DNA of 64,000 nucleotides. Source: Flagellimonas_B algarum. GTDB taxonomy: Bacteria > Bacteroidota > Bacteroidia > Flavobacteriales > Flavobacteriaceae. Positions within the stretch are counted from its first letter, which is position 1. Each line of letters starts with the position of its first letter. The stretch is taken from positions 1,302,001 to 1,366,000 of the forward strand of contig NZ_JBEVTG010000002.1 in NCBI RefSeq assembly GCF_040513375.1, in the 5' to 3' direction. A program made the position numbers and the translations under genes. The notes under the pieces are model-generated. The model was not told the DNA's origin and did not search any database. It saw only the letters and a list, made by a program, of their open reading frames with translations. Shown one piece after another: positions 8,591 to 17,246 of the stretch.

Positions 8591-10045
8591 TCAATTACCG
8601 TTCCAAGATATGATATTAAATCCTAAATGGAAAGATGCGTAATGGCTATCGGGAATATTGGTGTACCCTAAAAGATTGTCGGCCATGGCGTAGAAATTGA
8701 ATTTTCCCAGCTGCCAACTCATCCCCATACCAATGTTCGACAAGGAGTATTTATCGGCGGTATATGTTGTTTTCAGGGTTAGGAAATTACCAAAACGTTT
8801 TTGGAAAAATGCCGTCAAAGCCAATTGGGGGCCCCTAGGCCGCTGCATCATGAACAATTGGGCCCCGACGCTGTTGATATAATCGAACCGATCAAGGTTT
8901 ATCTTCGGTTTGATGTCACAGTCACAATCATTACTACGGGGGTCCTTTTGGCCGAAATTATGTCGGATCGAACCGTATAACTTGATCGGTCTCATGGCCA
9001 AATAAGCATCTTCATCGGTTTCAAAGGGCACCAATCTTTCGATTTCATCGACAAGTTCTTGCCAAATATCACTGGTAAGATTGGTCAGATCCTCAGGTAG
9101 GATGATCTCAATACCTTCATTGGAAGCGGCGCCGTTCAACGTATAATTCTTTACGTTCTTATTGTAATAGATGAAACCGAGGTCCAAGACGCTGCCCGTT
9201 ATGACGGTCTGCCTGCTTAGCTCATGGGTAAATCCGAAATCCATACCCAACCCTAGGTTACCGCCCAAGAGCGATTTACGAATAAGTAGTTTGGAGAGTT
9301 CCTCCCGGGTTGCTGCGGAATCGTCAGTGAGAATATCAAGCAGTTCATCGACCCCTGAGGTACGCATACGTACATCGGCCACCAAGGTATTGCGCAATAA
9401 ATTGTTCTCGCCGACCGTCGTCACGAAATACCCATCGTTCTTGGCCGATCGGAATTCGAATACACTGGAGTAAAGCTTTGCCCTCACCCCGACGGTCCAC
9501 TTTTGGTTGAGCTTTCGGTTCAGCCCGAAATGAAACACATTGACCGCCTCCCCTTGGTTTGCGAAATGGTTCAGACTGAACCTTCTATTAATATTCGGTG
9601 CATTGCCCTCGAAGGCCAATATGGCGATATCCTTGGGCCAAAATTGTGAAATGAACCCTTCCCCATACACTCCGAAAGAATAGTAGTCATTCGGTCGATT
9701 CGCAGTTCGAAACCCTCCGCTGAAAACCTCAATGGTGCCGCTGGCTCCAAATTCATCGTTTTGACCCAACCCATTGATCGCACGGTCGCGTAATTTGGTT
9801 GTGAAGTCGATGCCATCATCAGCGAACAGGTCGTTTACCGTGATGCCGCTGGTTCCGGCTTGGAAGGTCAAGCCTGAAAGTAAGGGCAGGCCTGCATGCC
9901 ATTGCTGTATCGTCTTCACTCCGGGATTCAGCATTGCGGATTGGGGGATCTCATAAAAATCGTACAGTAGCTGTCGATTTTGCGCAGTGAGTCCGCCCAC
10001 ACCGAAAACCAATGTGACCAAAACCATTGTCAGTAGTTTTCTCAT
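8591..10045 (-). CDS. DUF5723 family outer-membrane-type protein
   Basis: 484 residues with a Sec signal peptide ending near LTAQ. The mature part starts with LLYDFYEIPQSAMLNPG and is built of alternating beta strands with aromatic girdles, ending in a phenylalanine/tryptophan-rich strand (HLGFNIISWNGN), as in the PorV/DUF5723 beta-barrel group of Bacteroidota. Function is unknown. It overlaps the upstream lipoprotein gene by 4 nt, which implies translational coupling. Confidence 0.75.
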   Translation of the reverse strand: MRKLLTMVLVTLVFGVGGLTAQNRQLLYDFYEIPQSAMLNPGVKTIQQWHAGLPLLSGLTFQAGTSGITVNDLFADDGIDFTTKLRDRAINGLGQNDEFGASGTIEVFSGGFRTANRPNDYYSFGVYGEGFISQFWPKDIAILAFEGNAPNINRRFSLNHFANQGEAVNVFHFGLNRKLNQKWTVGVRAKLYSSVFEFRSAKNDGYFVTTVGENNLLRNTLVADVRMRTSGVDELLDILTDDSAATREELSKLLIRKSLLGGNLGLGMDFGFTHELSRQTVITGSVLDLGFIYYNKNVKNYTLNGAASNEGIEIILPEDLTNLTSDIWQELVDEIERLVPFETDEDAYLAMRPIKLYGSIRHNFGQKDPRSNDCDCDIKPKINLDRFDYINSVGAQLFMMQRPRGPQLALTAFFQKRFGNFLTLKTTYTADKYSLSNIGMGMSWQLGKFNFYAMADNLLGYTNIPDSHYASFHLGFNIISWNGN

Positions 10046-10587
10046 AGTAGTCTTACCCTAAATACTGCGCTGGATCTTAAAATGATTAGAGGTTGTGGGG
10101 CCGAAGATTGACTGGTGTTGTCACCAAGGTTGGTTCCGACCACCCGTATATCGGTGGTATTGATCAAGATATCAAGGTTCCTTCCTCCGGGCCCATAGGT
10201 GATTTGACGCTCGATCAGGGCCGTTGGTTCCGGTTGGATGATGAAATTCTCCGTATCAAGCACATTTCCCGCGGCATCCAAGAATTCGATCAAAATATCC
10301 AGTTGCTTGCTCGTGGTATTCTCAACCTGATAGGTAATGGTACCGTCCAACACGTTGTCGGCGACGAAGTCTTGATTGAAGGCTTCAAAAGTGAAGGTTT
10401 GGGTATAAAATGCACCTATTGGCGCCTGATTAATGGTATTCTCATCCGATTCGAAATAAAAAATACTGGTCGCCGCGGTGGGAATGACTTCCAAATCATC
10501 AACCTGATCGAAGTTCTGTTCATCGGCACATGCGCCCAGGGCCAAAAACAAAAAAACTATCGCAATACCGAAAATCGTCCGGTTCAT
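10042..10587 (-). CDS. Hypothetical lipoprotein
   Basis: 181 residues with a lipobox (LALGAC, Cys19). The mature protein is beta-rich with a possible Ig-like fold (TFTFEAFNQDFVADNVLDG, ITYQVENTTSKQLDILIEF). No named domain was recognised. First gene of the likely lipoprotein/DUF5723/secreted-protein operon; its stop codon overlaps the DUF5723 start. Confidence 0.75.
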   Translation of the reverse strand: MNRTIFGIAIVFLFLALGACADEQNFDQVDDLEVIPTAATSIFYFESDENTINQAPIGAFYTQTFTFEAFNQDFVADNVLDGTITYQVENTTSKQLDILIEFLDAAGNVLDTENFIIQPEPTALIERQITYGPGGRNLDILINTTDIRVVGTNLGDNTSQSSAPQPLIILRSSAVFRVRLL

Positions 10588-10641
10588 CTTCTGAGGTTTG
10601 TAGGTAGAACAGCTAAGTGGTCCTGTTACCCTACTATAACT

Positions 10642-11331
10642 TCATAAAAATGATTTTATTTCGCCCAAATCGGTAATAATCGGACAAAACCCATGCTCGG
10701 GTTCATCGTTTGAATTAAAGTGGAGCCCATACATTCCGAGCTTCATGGCACCCAAGATATCGGCTTCAAGGTTATCTCCGATCATCAATGACTTTTCCGG
10801 ACTTGCCCCGGCTTTCGCCAAGGCCATTTCGAATATGCCCGGATCCGGTTTTTTAACTCCCGCCATTTCTGAGTTGACCACAATGGAGAAAAACGCATCG
10901 AGATCGGCATTTCTAAGCTTCTTATCCTGAACCCGATCGAATCCATTGGTTATGATATGCAACTTATAATGCGGTTTCAAATAGGTCAAAATTTCATAGG
11001 CTCCCGGAAAAACGTGGTTAAACGAGGAAAGGGTATCGATATAGGCATCTGAAAGGGTATCGATGACCGCATCGGGAAGTTGCACCCCCAAGGCCTGAAA
11101 AGAGCGCTGCAATCGCTCAAAACGCAGTGTTTGCTTGGTCACCTTGTTTTCACGAAACAACTTCCAATAGCTATGGTTTATGGGTACATAATGTTGCAAG
11201 AATGCCTCTAAATCGACCGCTATGCCGATTTCAGCGAATATTTTACCAAAGGTAAGGGCCGAATTTCGCTCGAAGTCCCAAAGGGTATGATCCAAATCGA
11301 AAAAGACATCGGTGACCCTTTCTTTAAACAT
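10642..11331 (-). CDS. yjjG: YjjG-type noncanonical pyrimidine nucleotidase (HAD superfamily)
   Basis: 229 residues with the HAD motifs in order: FFDLDHTLWDFE (nucleophile Asp and acid Asp), IITNG, GVKKPDPGIF (Lys) and LMIGDNLEADILGA (metal-binding Asp). The cap domain and length agree with YjjG, a 5'-nucleotidase that clears noncanonical pyrimidine nucleotides. It overlaps the upstream deacetylase-like gene by 8 nt. HAD substrate calls are uncertain. Confidence 0.85.
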   Translation of the reverse strand: MFKERVTDVFFDLDHTLWDFERNSALTFGKIFAEIGIAVDLEAFLQHYVPINHSYWKLFRENKVTKQTLRFERLQRSFQALGVQLPDAVIDTLSDAYIDTLSSFNHVFPGAYEILTYLKPHYKLHIITNGFDRVQDKKLRNADLDAFFSIVVNSEMAGVKKPDPGIFEMALAKAGASPEKSLMIGDNLEADILGAMKLGMYGLHFNSNDEPEHGFCPIITDLGEIKSFL

Positions 11332-12628
11332 AGTACCGCTTTACCATAGCCTCATACAATTCAAGCCAGTTTATTTTATGCTTACTGCCCAACAATTGAT
11401 TCGAGAACACCATGACGAAATCACTACCGACCTGTTTGGCCTCATCGAACAAAGGATCGGTCAAGGCAAAAACCTCATCTTTGGTGGTACAGTTGACCAG
11501 GGCATGGTCGCAAAAAGCAAACGGATGTATCTTGATCGGTTGTTGTACCTCAAGATTGATATCGTAAAAATAGAAGGGTGAGCTGGTGCCGGCGCGATAG
11601 CCGATCCGATGGGTGAACCCCATGGAATAATCATCGGTAAACTCGGCCTCGACTAGATTTCTGTAGGTTTCCGGCAAGACGACTTTGTTGTACCGCATCC
11701 TTGAACTGTTCACCGGCCGATTGATCAACTGGGACAAGCGCGCCTTCTCTTCGATCAAAATAGCATTGTTCATGGAAGAGGCCATCGACGCACTCAACGA
11801 CACCCTACTATAATCGGCTATGGACTTGATCAAAAAGCGGAATTTGTTCTTGTGGATGGAAATATTCTTGTCATGCCGAGAGTAATCGGCAAATTGAAAG
11901 AAGAACATCGTTTTCATCTTGAAACGCTTGTGTATAGCGATCAAACCGGAAAAATTGTCAAAGGGGTCTTTTTTTGGATCGAACCAAACGGCCACCCTTC
12001 TTGCCAACCTTCGTAACTTAAACCGGCCCAAATCATGTACAAAACCCGCAAAACCCCTTGAAAAACCGCGGAGTGCATAGGAATGCGAACTGGTTACGTT
12101 GATTATGGACGTAAAACGATATGTTTTTGGTCGATACATCAAATCAGGAAAACGTTCTTGTAACAACATAAGCAGTTTCTTCGACCAAAGATCGACCAAT
12201 GGCCGTTCCAAAAACCCTTCTTGATGGGCAAGCCCTGTCTCTGGTGGAAATCGTCCTAAATGATCTTTTACATGGGGCAAGTATTCTTCATACCTACTCA
12301 ATAAATAAAAACTCGCCGCAAAGATGTCGAAGGGCACATTGCTGCGCTCCCCTGCCTCGAAAAAACAGGGCAGACCGTCCCAATTCCCCATTTTTAGGGC
12401 AATATCATTGATCCCTTGTTCGAATAACAGGTCATTCGACCGAATGAAAAACTCATTCTGTAAAGGTTTTTTGGTGTAGGTGATCTTGGGGCCCTTATGC
12501 TTTATAAAATCCTCGACTTTTGTCGTAAAATCGACTTCTACCCCTAAAATCCGTGTAAAAAGATGCCTGGCCGTATAACTGAACCTGTTGGTTATCTTAT
12601 GGGTGTAGACAAGTAGCATAGTCTTCAA
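11324..12628 (-). CDS. Polysaccharide deacetylase-like protein (DUF7033 type) with substituted active-site motifs
   Basis: 434 residues. The N-terminal part (FEQGINDIAL, WDGLPCFF, PFDIFAASFYLLSRYEEYLPH) is the conserved flavobacterial deacetylase-like domain, and the C-terminal half keeps LPETYRNLVEAEF, DYSMGF, GYRAGTSSPFYFYD. However, positions where I recall relatives having DxD, HPSY, RQH and FHN read NVTSS (residue ~177), SLSAS (~277), RMRY (~310) and FSNQ near the C terminus. That suggests loss of metal binding, so the protein may be a non-catalytic paralog. No signal peptide. Coupled to yjjG. Confidence 0.7.
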   Translation of the reverse strand: MKTMLLVYTHKITNRFSYTARHLFTRILGVEVDFTTKVEDFIKHKGPKITYTKKPLQNEFFIRSNDLLFEQGINDIALKMGNWDGLPCFFEAGERSNVPFDIFAASFYLLSRYEEYLPHVKDHLGRFPPETGLAHQEGFLERPLVDLWSKKLLMLLQERFPDLMYRPKTYRFTSIINVTSSHSYALRGFSRGFAGFVHDLGRFKLRRLARRVAVWFDPKKDPFDNFSGLIAIHKRFKMKTMFFFQFADYSRHDKNISIHKNKFRFLIKSIADYSRVSLSASMASSMNNAILIEEKARLSQLINRPVNSSRMRYNKVVLPETYRNLVEAEFTDDYSMGFTHRIGYRAGTSSPFYFYDINLEVQQPIKIHPFAFCDHALVNCTTKDEVFALTDPLFDEAKQVGSDFVMVFSNQLLGSKHKINWLELYEAMVKRYYV

Positions 12629-12687
12629 AACCCAAATGTACGAATATCACCGCCAACCCGTCACCGCCGATAAGAACCGTGAATTAC

Positions 12688-13386
12688 TCAAAGAATGCCT
12701 TCGTCGGCAAAGCTGAAATAGTTTTTTTCGGCCAAGATCACATGATCCAATATTTTGATGTCGATGATATTCGCGGCATTTTTCATTTTTTTGGTCACTT
12801 GCTTGTCTTGATTACTTGGCCGTAATGACCCGGAAGGATGGTTGTGGATCAATATGAGGCCTATGGCCCCTAGCTCAAGACTTCGCTTTAACACCAACCT
12901 CACATCGACCAGTGTTCCTGTGATACCCCCTTTACTGATCAGATCTTTTGCCAAAAGCTTGTTCGAATTGTTGAGGTATAGGACCCAAAATTCTTCATGG
13001 GGCAAATCACCGATTACAGGATACATCAACTCGAATACATCGGAACTTTTATGGATCCTCAGCGAACGGAATGCACCAACCAGTCGTTTTCTCCGTCCTA
13101 ATTCAAGGGCTGCGGTTATGGTAATGGCCTTGGCTTCACCGATGCCTTTGAAGTGCAACAAGCGGTCGACCGAAAGCCTTCCTAATTTATCAAGATCATG
13201 ATCGACACTTGAAAGAATGCGTTTGGAGAGTTCTACGGCACTTTCATAGCGGTTTCCGGAGCCGATAAGGATGGCAATGATCTCGGCATCGGAAAGGACG
13301 GAGCTTCCTTTTTCCAAAAGCTTTTCCCTAGGCTTGTCATCAATGGCCCAATCCTTTATGGCCAGGTGCTGTTTCGGTATCCCCAT
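12688..13386 (-). CDS. radC: RadC family JAB-domain protein
   Basis: 232 residues. N-terminal helix-hairpin-helix region (LSDAEIIAILIGSG; LLHFKGIGEAKAI) and a C-terminal JAMM/MPN+ domain with the zinc motif HNHPSG followed by D. The name comes from a historic DNA-repair assignment; the biochemical role of RadC is unsettled. Length is normal for the family (about 230). Divergent from the DUF1569 gene. Confidence 0.92.
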   Translation of the reverse strand: MGIPKQHLAIKDWAIDDKPREKLLEKGSSVLSDAEIIAILIGSGNRYESAVELSKRILSSVDHDLDKLGRLSVDRLLHFKGIGEAKAITITAALELGRRKRLVGAFRSLRIHKSSDVFELMYPVIGDLPHEEFWVLYLNNSNKLLAKDLISKGGITGTLVDVRLVLKRSLELGAIGLILIHNHPSGSLRPSNQDKQVTKKMKNAANIIDIKILDHVILAEKNYFSFADEGIL

Positions 13387-13449
13387 TCGTTTTTATGGTT
13401 TTTGCCACTTCTTTGGCATGCTTTCCTTAATTTGTAAAAAAACGAAAGG

Positions 13450-13893
13450 ATGAAGTCAATTTTTGATACCCGGCACCATGGCGAGATCATGACCCGTCTA
13501 GAACAGCTCCAACCGGATTCTCCGCGGCAATGGGGTAAAATGACTGCCGCACAAATGGTTTGGCATTGTCAGTTTCCTTTAAAACTGGCCATTAAGAACG
13601 AACCCCATAAGGTAAAGGGCAACCCGTTGGTACGGTGGTTGTTCAAAAAATCAATGTACAATGACAAGCCTTGGCGCAAAAACCTTCCGACGGCGCCGGG
13701 ATTGGTAGCAAAAGAGGATAAGGATTTTATGGTCGAGCTTCCAAAACTAAAAGCGTTGATCGACGAATGCCATGGGGTGAAAAACCGGGAAGAATGGAAC
13801 CCCCATCCATTGTTCGGCACCTTTACCCGAGAGCAATGGGGACAAATGCAGTACAAACATCTCGACCACCATCTGCGCCAATTCGGCCTTTGA
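13450..13893 (+). CDS. DUF1569 (DinB-like) protein
   Basis: 147 residues. MTAAQMVWHCQFPL and QYKHLDHHLRQFG give the His residues of the DinB-like four-helix bundle typical of DUF1569, with a conserved NPHPLFGTFT block between. DinB-like proteins often bind a metal and some are thiol transferases, but this member's role is unknown. Cytosolic, single gene, convergent with a tiny downstream gene. Confidence 0.8.
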   Translation: MKSIFDTRHHGEIMTRLEQLQPDSPRQWGKMTAAQMVWHCQFPLKLAIKNEPHKVKGNPLVRWLFKKSMYNDKPWRKNLPTAPGLVAKEDKDFMVELPKLKALIDECHGVKNREEWNPHPLFGTFTREQWGQMQYKHLDHHLRQFGL

Positions 13894-13904
13894 TCGACAC
13901 GCCT

Positions 13905-14078
13905 TCATTCTTCTTCGTCAGCCTGTTCGAACTGCTGCTCGATACGGGCCCTAGTATCGTTGATGCTTCTGTTTTCTTCCAAAATACTATTTGAAAAACC
14001 GATCATTACCGCCATTAACGTCATTGAAAGTAAGCGCAGGAGCTTAGCAGAACGTTTCATCGTACCATGCTTTTTCAT
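13905..14078 (-). CDS. Small membrane-associated protein, 57 residues
   Basis: Translates as a basic N terminus (MKKHGTMKRSAKLLRLLS), a single hydrophobic segment (MTLMAVMIGFSNSILE) and an acidic, Gln/Glu-rich tail ending DEEE. An alternative start is the internal ATG at 14060 (MKRSAKLL). The charge pattern resembles a real exported or membrane-anchored small protein, and it fits the 12-nt gap to the convergent DUF1569 gene. I do not recognise a family. Confidence 0.5.
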   Translation of the reverse strand: MKKHGTMKRSAKLLRLLSMTLMAVMIGFSNSILEENRSINDTRARIEQQFEQADEEE

Positions 14079-14130
14079 GTTTGATGGATTTCAAAAGCCG
14101 TTCCTAAGATGTCCGAACTGACAAAATTGC

Positions 14131-15483
14131 CTAAAATCTGCTGAGTAAGGCCTCAACATCAAGTCCGCCGTAATTTCCTGAACTCATTAAAAGCAAGGCG
14201 GTATTGGCGAAGTCTTTTTCAAACAAATAGGCTTCGAAGGCCTTCGGATCGGTGAACACCAGTAAATCTTCGCGCTTGAAAGCACTCTTTATGCGATCTG
14301 GTGACACCTCGTCCAACCGTTTGATCTTGACGGCCTCTGGCGAATAAAATACGACCGCTTCGTCTGCCTTATCGAGGGCATTTCGATATTGTTCGAGAAA
14401 GTCATGGTTCAAACTGCTGTAGGTATGCAATTCGAGACAGGCCAGCAAGTGATGCTCAGGGTACTGCTCCCGCAAGGCCGCGGTTGTTGCCCCTACTTTG
14501 CTCGGGGAATGTGCAAAATCCTTAAACGCTACCCGATTCGATTTCTCTGCGATTTTCTCCATTCGTTTACTGGCACCCTTGAAGCTTGCTATGGCCTCAT
14601 AAAAATCCGTTTCATCAACGCCCATTTGCTGGCAGATCCATTTTGCCCCCATCACATTACCTAAATTATGTCGACCGAATACCTGCAAGGGTAACGGACC
14701 ATCTTCGGTCCGCAGATAGGTTTCACCTCCAATCACTTCATATTCCGGAACGGCATAGGGGAACTTTCGAATGGTGTTCTCCGTAGCCTCGACCACCTGG
14801 ACTACCGTTGGATCTTCCGAAAAATAGGTAATACTACCACCACGGACGATCCCATCGATAAAGGTTTGAAATTGGGCCACATAGTTCTCAAAAGTCGGAA
14901 AGACATTGATATGATCCCATGCGATACCGCTCAAGAGCGCGATATTCGCCTGGTATAAATGGAATTTTGGTCGTCGGTCTATGGGCGAACTCAAATACTC
15001 GTCGCCTTCCAGTACGATGAAATCATTGGTTTCGGTCAAATGGACCATACGTTCGAACCCATCCAATTGGGCCCCAACCATATAATCCACTGATATATCG
15101 TGGTAATCCAATACATGTAAGATCATGGAAGTAATCGTGGTCTTCCCATGGCTACCGCCGATAACGACCCTTGTTTTGTCTTTCGATTGTTCATAGAGGA
15201 ATTCCGGATAGGAGAAGATCTTCACTCCCAGCTCCTGGGCCCGCTCCAATTCAGGGTTGTCGGGTTTGGCGTGCATTCCCAAAATAACGGCATCAAGGTC
15301 GGCGGTTATCTTTTCAGGAAACCAACCGAAGGTTTCGGGCAAAAGGCCTTTGGCTTTTAACCTTCCCTTGGAGGGTTCAAAAATAATATCATCACTTCCC
15401 GTTACCGTATACCCTTTATAGGCCAAGGCCAAAGCAAGGTTGTGCATGGCGCTACCGCCGATTGCGATAAAATGGATTTTCAT
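14131..15483 (-). CDS. mpl: UDP-N-acetylmuramate:L-alanyl-gamma-D-glutamyl-meso-diaminopimelate ligase (Mpl)
   Basis: 450 residues in the Mur-ligase family. N-terminal Rossmann IGGSAMHNLALAL, ATP loop GGSHGKTTITSMI, central LEGDEYLSSP and C-terminal DFAHSPSKV are all present. Mpl joins recycled murein tripeptide to UDP-MurNAc in the cytoplasm. I place the start at 15483, not at the in-frame ATG at 15513, because a perfect -7 element (TATCTTTG) overlaps the intervening sequence and MKIHFIAIGG is the usual N terminus. Confidence 0.92.
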   Translation of the reverse strand: MKIHFIAIGGSAMHNLALALAYKGYTVTGSDDIIFEPSKGRLKAKGLLPETFGWFPEKITADLDAVILGMHAKPDNPELERAQELGVKIFSYPEFLYEQSKDKTRVVIGGSHGKTTITSMILHVLDYHDISVDYMVGAQLDGFERMVHLTETNDFIVLEGDEYLSSPIDRRPKFHLYQANIALLSGIAWDHINVFPTFENYVAQFQTFIDGIVRGGSITYFSEDPTVVQVVEATENTIRKFPYAVPEYEVIGGETYLRTEDGPLPLQVFGRHNLGNVMGAKWICQQMGVDETDFYEAIASFKGASKRMEKIAEKSNRVAFKDFAHSPSKVGATTAALREQYPEHHLLACLELHTYSSLNHDFLEQYRNALDKADEAVVFYSPEAVKIKRLDEVSPDRIKSAFKREDLLVFTDPKAFEAYLFEKDFANTALLLMSSGNYGGLDVEALLSRF

Positions 15484-15500
15484 TGAAATGGATTTCGCAT

Positions 15501-15508
15501 CAAAGATA
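15501..15508 (-). promoter_or_regulatory. mpl: -7 promoter element for mpl
   Basis: TATCTTTG on the minus strand matches TAnnTTTG exactly, 18 nt before the ATG at 15483. It lies inside the longer in-frame extension and so decides the start. No clear -33 TTG was found. Confidence 0.5.
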
Positions 15509-15557
15509 GCCATTGGCCTTGAGGAATATTTTTAACTTCATACAGAAATTTGCGCCT

Positions 15558-15869
15558 ATGAACCTATCATCTTTGGTTTCGAAAGAAATCATGCCAGGGT
15601 ACCACGGAAAAATGGTCCATGGAGAAAAACTAAGTTGGGTCTTTTGGACTGTCGAGAAAGACGCTGAAGTTCCCATACACCAACACCATCACGAGCAGAT
15701 CATGCACGTGGTCGAAGGGGAATTCGAATTCACCCTTGACGGAAAAACCTCGGTTTACCGTGCAGCTGATGTCGTGGTCATCCCTTCCGATACCCCACAT
15801 GGCGGAAAAGCATTGACCCCATGCAAACTAATGGACGTTTTCAGTCCGGTAAGGGAAGCGTACAAATGA
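15558..15869 (+). CDS. Small cupin-domain protein
   Basis: 103 residues from the ATG at 15558; a TTG 45 nt upstream lies in the promoter region and is rejected. A single cupin barrel with metal ligands in HQHHHEQIMHVVEGEFEF and the second motif PSDTPHGGKA. Metal-binding and cytosolic; substrate unknown. Its stop codon overlaps the start of the next SDR gene (ATGA), so the pair is translationally coupled and may act together. Confidence 0.85.
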   Translation: MNLSSLVSKEIMPGYHGKMVHGEKLSWVFWTVEKDAEVPIHQHHHEQIMHVVEGEFEFTLDGKTSVYRAADVVVIPSDTPHGGKALTPCKLMDVFSPVREAYK

Positions 15870-16651
15870 TCGTTTCCTTAAAAAACAAACGTGCCTTGAT
15901 CGGTGGGAGCAGCCGGGGTATCGGAAAGGCCATTGCCAAACAATTGGCCGAAAGTGGTGCCCAGGTTACCCTTATGGCAAGAAGTGAAAAACTGCTGCAA
16001 GAGATTATCACCGATTTACCAACCCATGAAAGACAACAACATGGATACCTTGTGGTCGATTTCAACGATTTCGAAGGGTATAAAAGGGTTCTAGCGCGGT
16101 TTTTCGCCAATAACCATATCGATATCCTTGTCAATAATACCCAAGGCCCCGAAGCGGGAGGTGCCCTTGAAAAATCGGTCGAGGATTATCAAAAGGCATT
16201 CGATCAGTTGTTCAAATCGGTGGTCTATACCACGCAACTGGCCCTGAAGGAAATGCAACGGTCGAACTGGGGACGAATCATTAATGTCGCTTCGATTTCG
16301 GTCAAGGAACCCTTGAATTATTTGGCCCTTTCGAATACCATACGAGCTGCCGTTGTTACTTGGGCAAAGAGCCTTGCGATCGATGTCGCACGGGACGGGA
16401 TTACGGTAAACAACATATTGACCGGGTACTTCGACACCGAACGTCTGGCATCACTGAATGCCAAGAAAGCTGAAAAAATGGGGATCGAAGAAGCTGAGGT
16501 ACGCTCCGAAATGGAAAAAAAGGTACCTGCTAACCGCATCGGGAATCCTGAAGAGTATGGGTTTTTAGTCGCTTTTCTGGCTTCGGACAAGGCCGCTTAT
16601 ATCAACGGTATCAACCTTCCGATCGATGGCGGACTCCTAAAGTCTTTATAG
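15866..16651 (+). CDS. SDR family protein lacking the usual Tyr-x-x-x-Lys
   Basis: 261 residues from the ATG at 15866, which overlaps the cupin stop by 4 nt. The Rossmann nucleotide loop is GGSSRGIGKAIA and the NNTQG and ASIS motifs are in place, but where classical SDRs have YxxxK this protein reads LALSNTIRAA. This matches a known atypical SDR subgroup related to beta-ketoacyl-ACP reductases that lacks the complete catalytic tetrad. It may reduce an unusual substrate or have no reductase activity. The C-terminal INLPIDGGLLKSL is typical. Confidence 0.82.
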   Translation: MIVSLKNKRALIGGSSRGIGKAIAKQLAESGAQVTLMARSEKLLQEIITDLPTHERQQHGYLVVDFNDFEGYKRVLARFFANNHIDILVNNTQGPEAGGALEKSVEDYQKAFDQLFKSVVYTTQLALKEMQRSNWGRIINVASISVKEPLNYLALSNTIRAAVVTWAKSLAIDVARDGITVNNILTGYFDTERLASLNAKKAEKMGIEEAEVRSEMEKKVPANRIGNPEEYGFLVAFLASDKAAYINGINLPIDGGLLKSL

Positions 16652-16724
16652 AAAAAATCCCAAAAGCGTAAGGAATTCGCATTTTTTGCTACATTTAATT
16701 GATAACTAACTAATTATATTCCTT

Positions 16725-17099
16725 ATGAATGCAAAAGTTTTTATGGCCGTACGGATATTGTTGGGCTTGTTCGTTTTGGTCTTCGGACTGAATAAGTTTT
16801 TTCAGTTCCTGCCCGCCTTTGAATTGACCGGTGACCCTCTTGAGTATTTCACCGCTTTATCGAAAAGCCAGCACTTGACCATGGTCGGTGTGGTCGAGAC
16901 CTTGGCCGGCCTGGCGTTGATTTTCAACAAATGGGGCGCTTTAATGGCCGTGGTTTTGATGAGTATTTCGGTTTGCGCCGTACTATTCCATGCCACCTTG
17001 GATCCTCCGAATATCGGACCTGCCCTGGCCCTATTGGTCTTGAACGTGCTTGCCTTGGTCGGATACAAGGATCGATACGCCGAGATACTGAAAGCTTGA
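16725..17099 (+). CDS. DoxX-like membrane protein
   Basis: 124 residues with four predicted membrane helices; FGLNKFF after the first helix and the VGVVETLAGLALIF block fit the DoxX/DoxD-like family. Role unknown in most bacteria; possibly redox related. Monocistronic, followed by a strong terminator. Confidence 0.8.
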   Translation: MNAKVFMAVRILLGLFVLVFGLNKFFQFLPAFELTGDPLEYFTALSKSQHLTMVGVVETLAGLALIFNKWGALMAVVLMSISVCAVLFHATLDPPNIGPALALLVLNVLALVGYKDRYAEILKA

Positions 17100-17109
17100 C
17101 CTGAATCGC

Positions 17110-17136
17110 AAAAGCCCCAAACGGGGCTTTTTTTTT
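17110..17136 (+). terminator. Rho-independent terminator after DoxX-like gene
   Basis: Stem AAAGCCCC/GGGGCTTT with a 4-nt loop followed by a T tract. Confidence 0.85.
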
Positions 17137-17246
17137 ACCTCAATGAAACCCCAGCGTCACTCGTTCAAGGTACGCGACCACTATTTTTAGGTTTGACTAC
17201 ACGTTCACCTAAAGTACTTTCAGGTTCTAATCAAAATTTGAATCCC

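Noticed and set aside
10093..10647. 184-residue plus-strand frame opposite the hypothetical lipoprotein
   Set aside because: The minus frame has a proper lipobox and is coupled to the next gene; the plus frame has no features.
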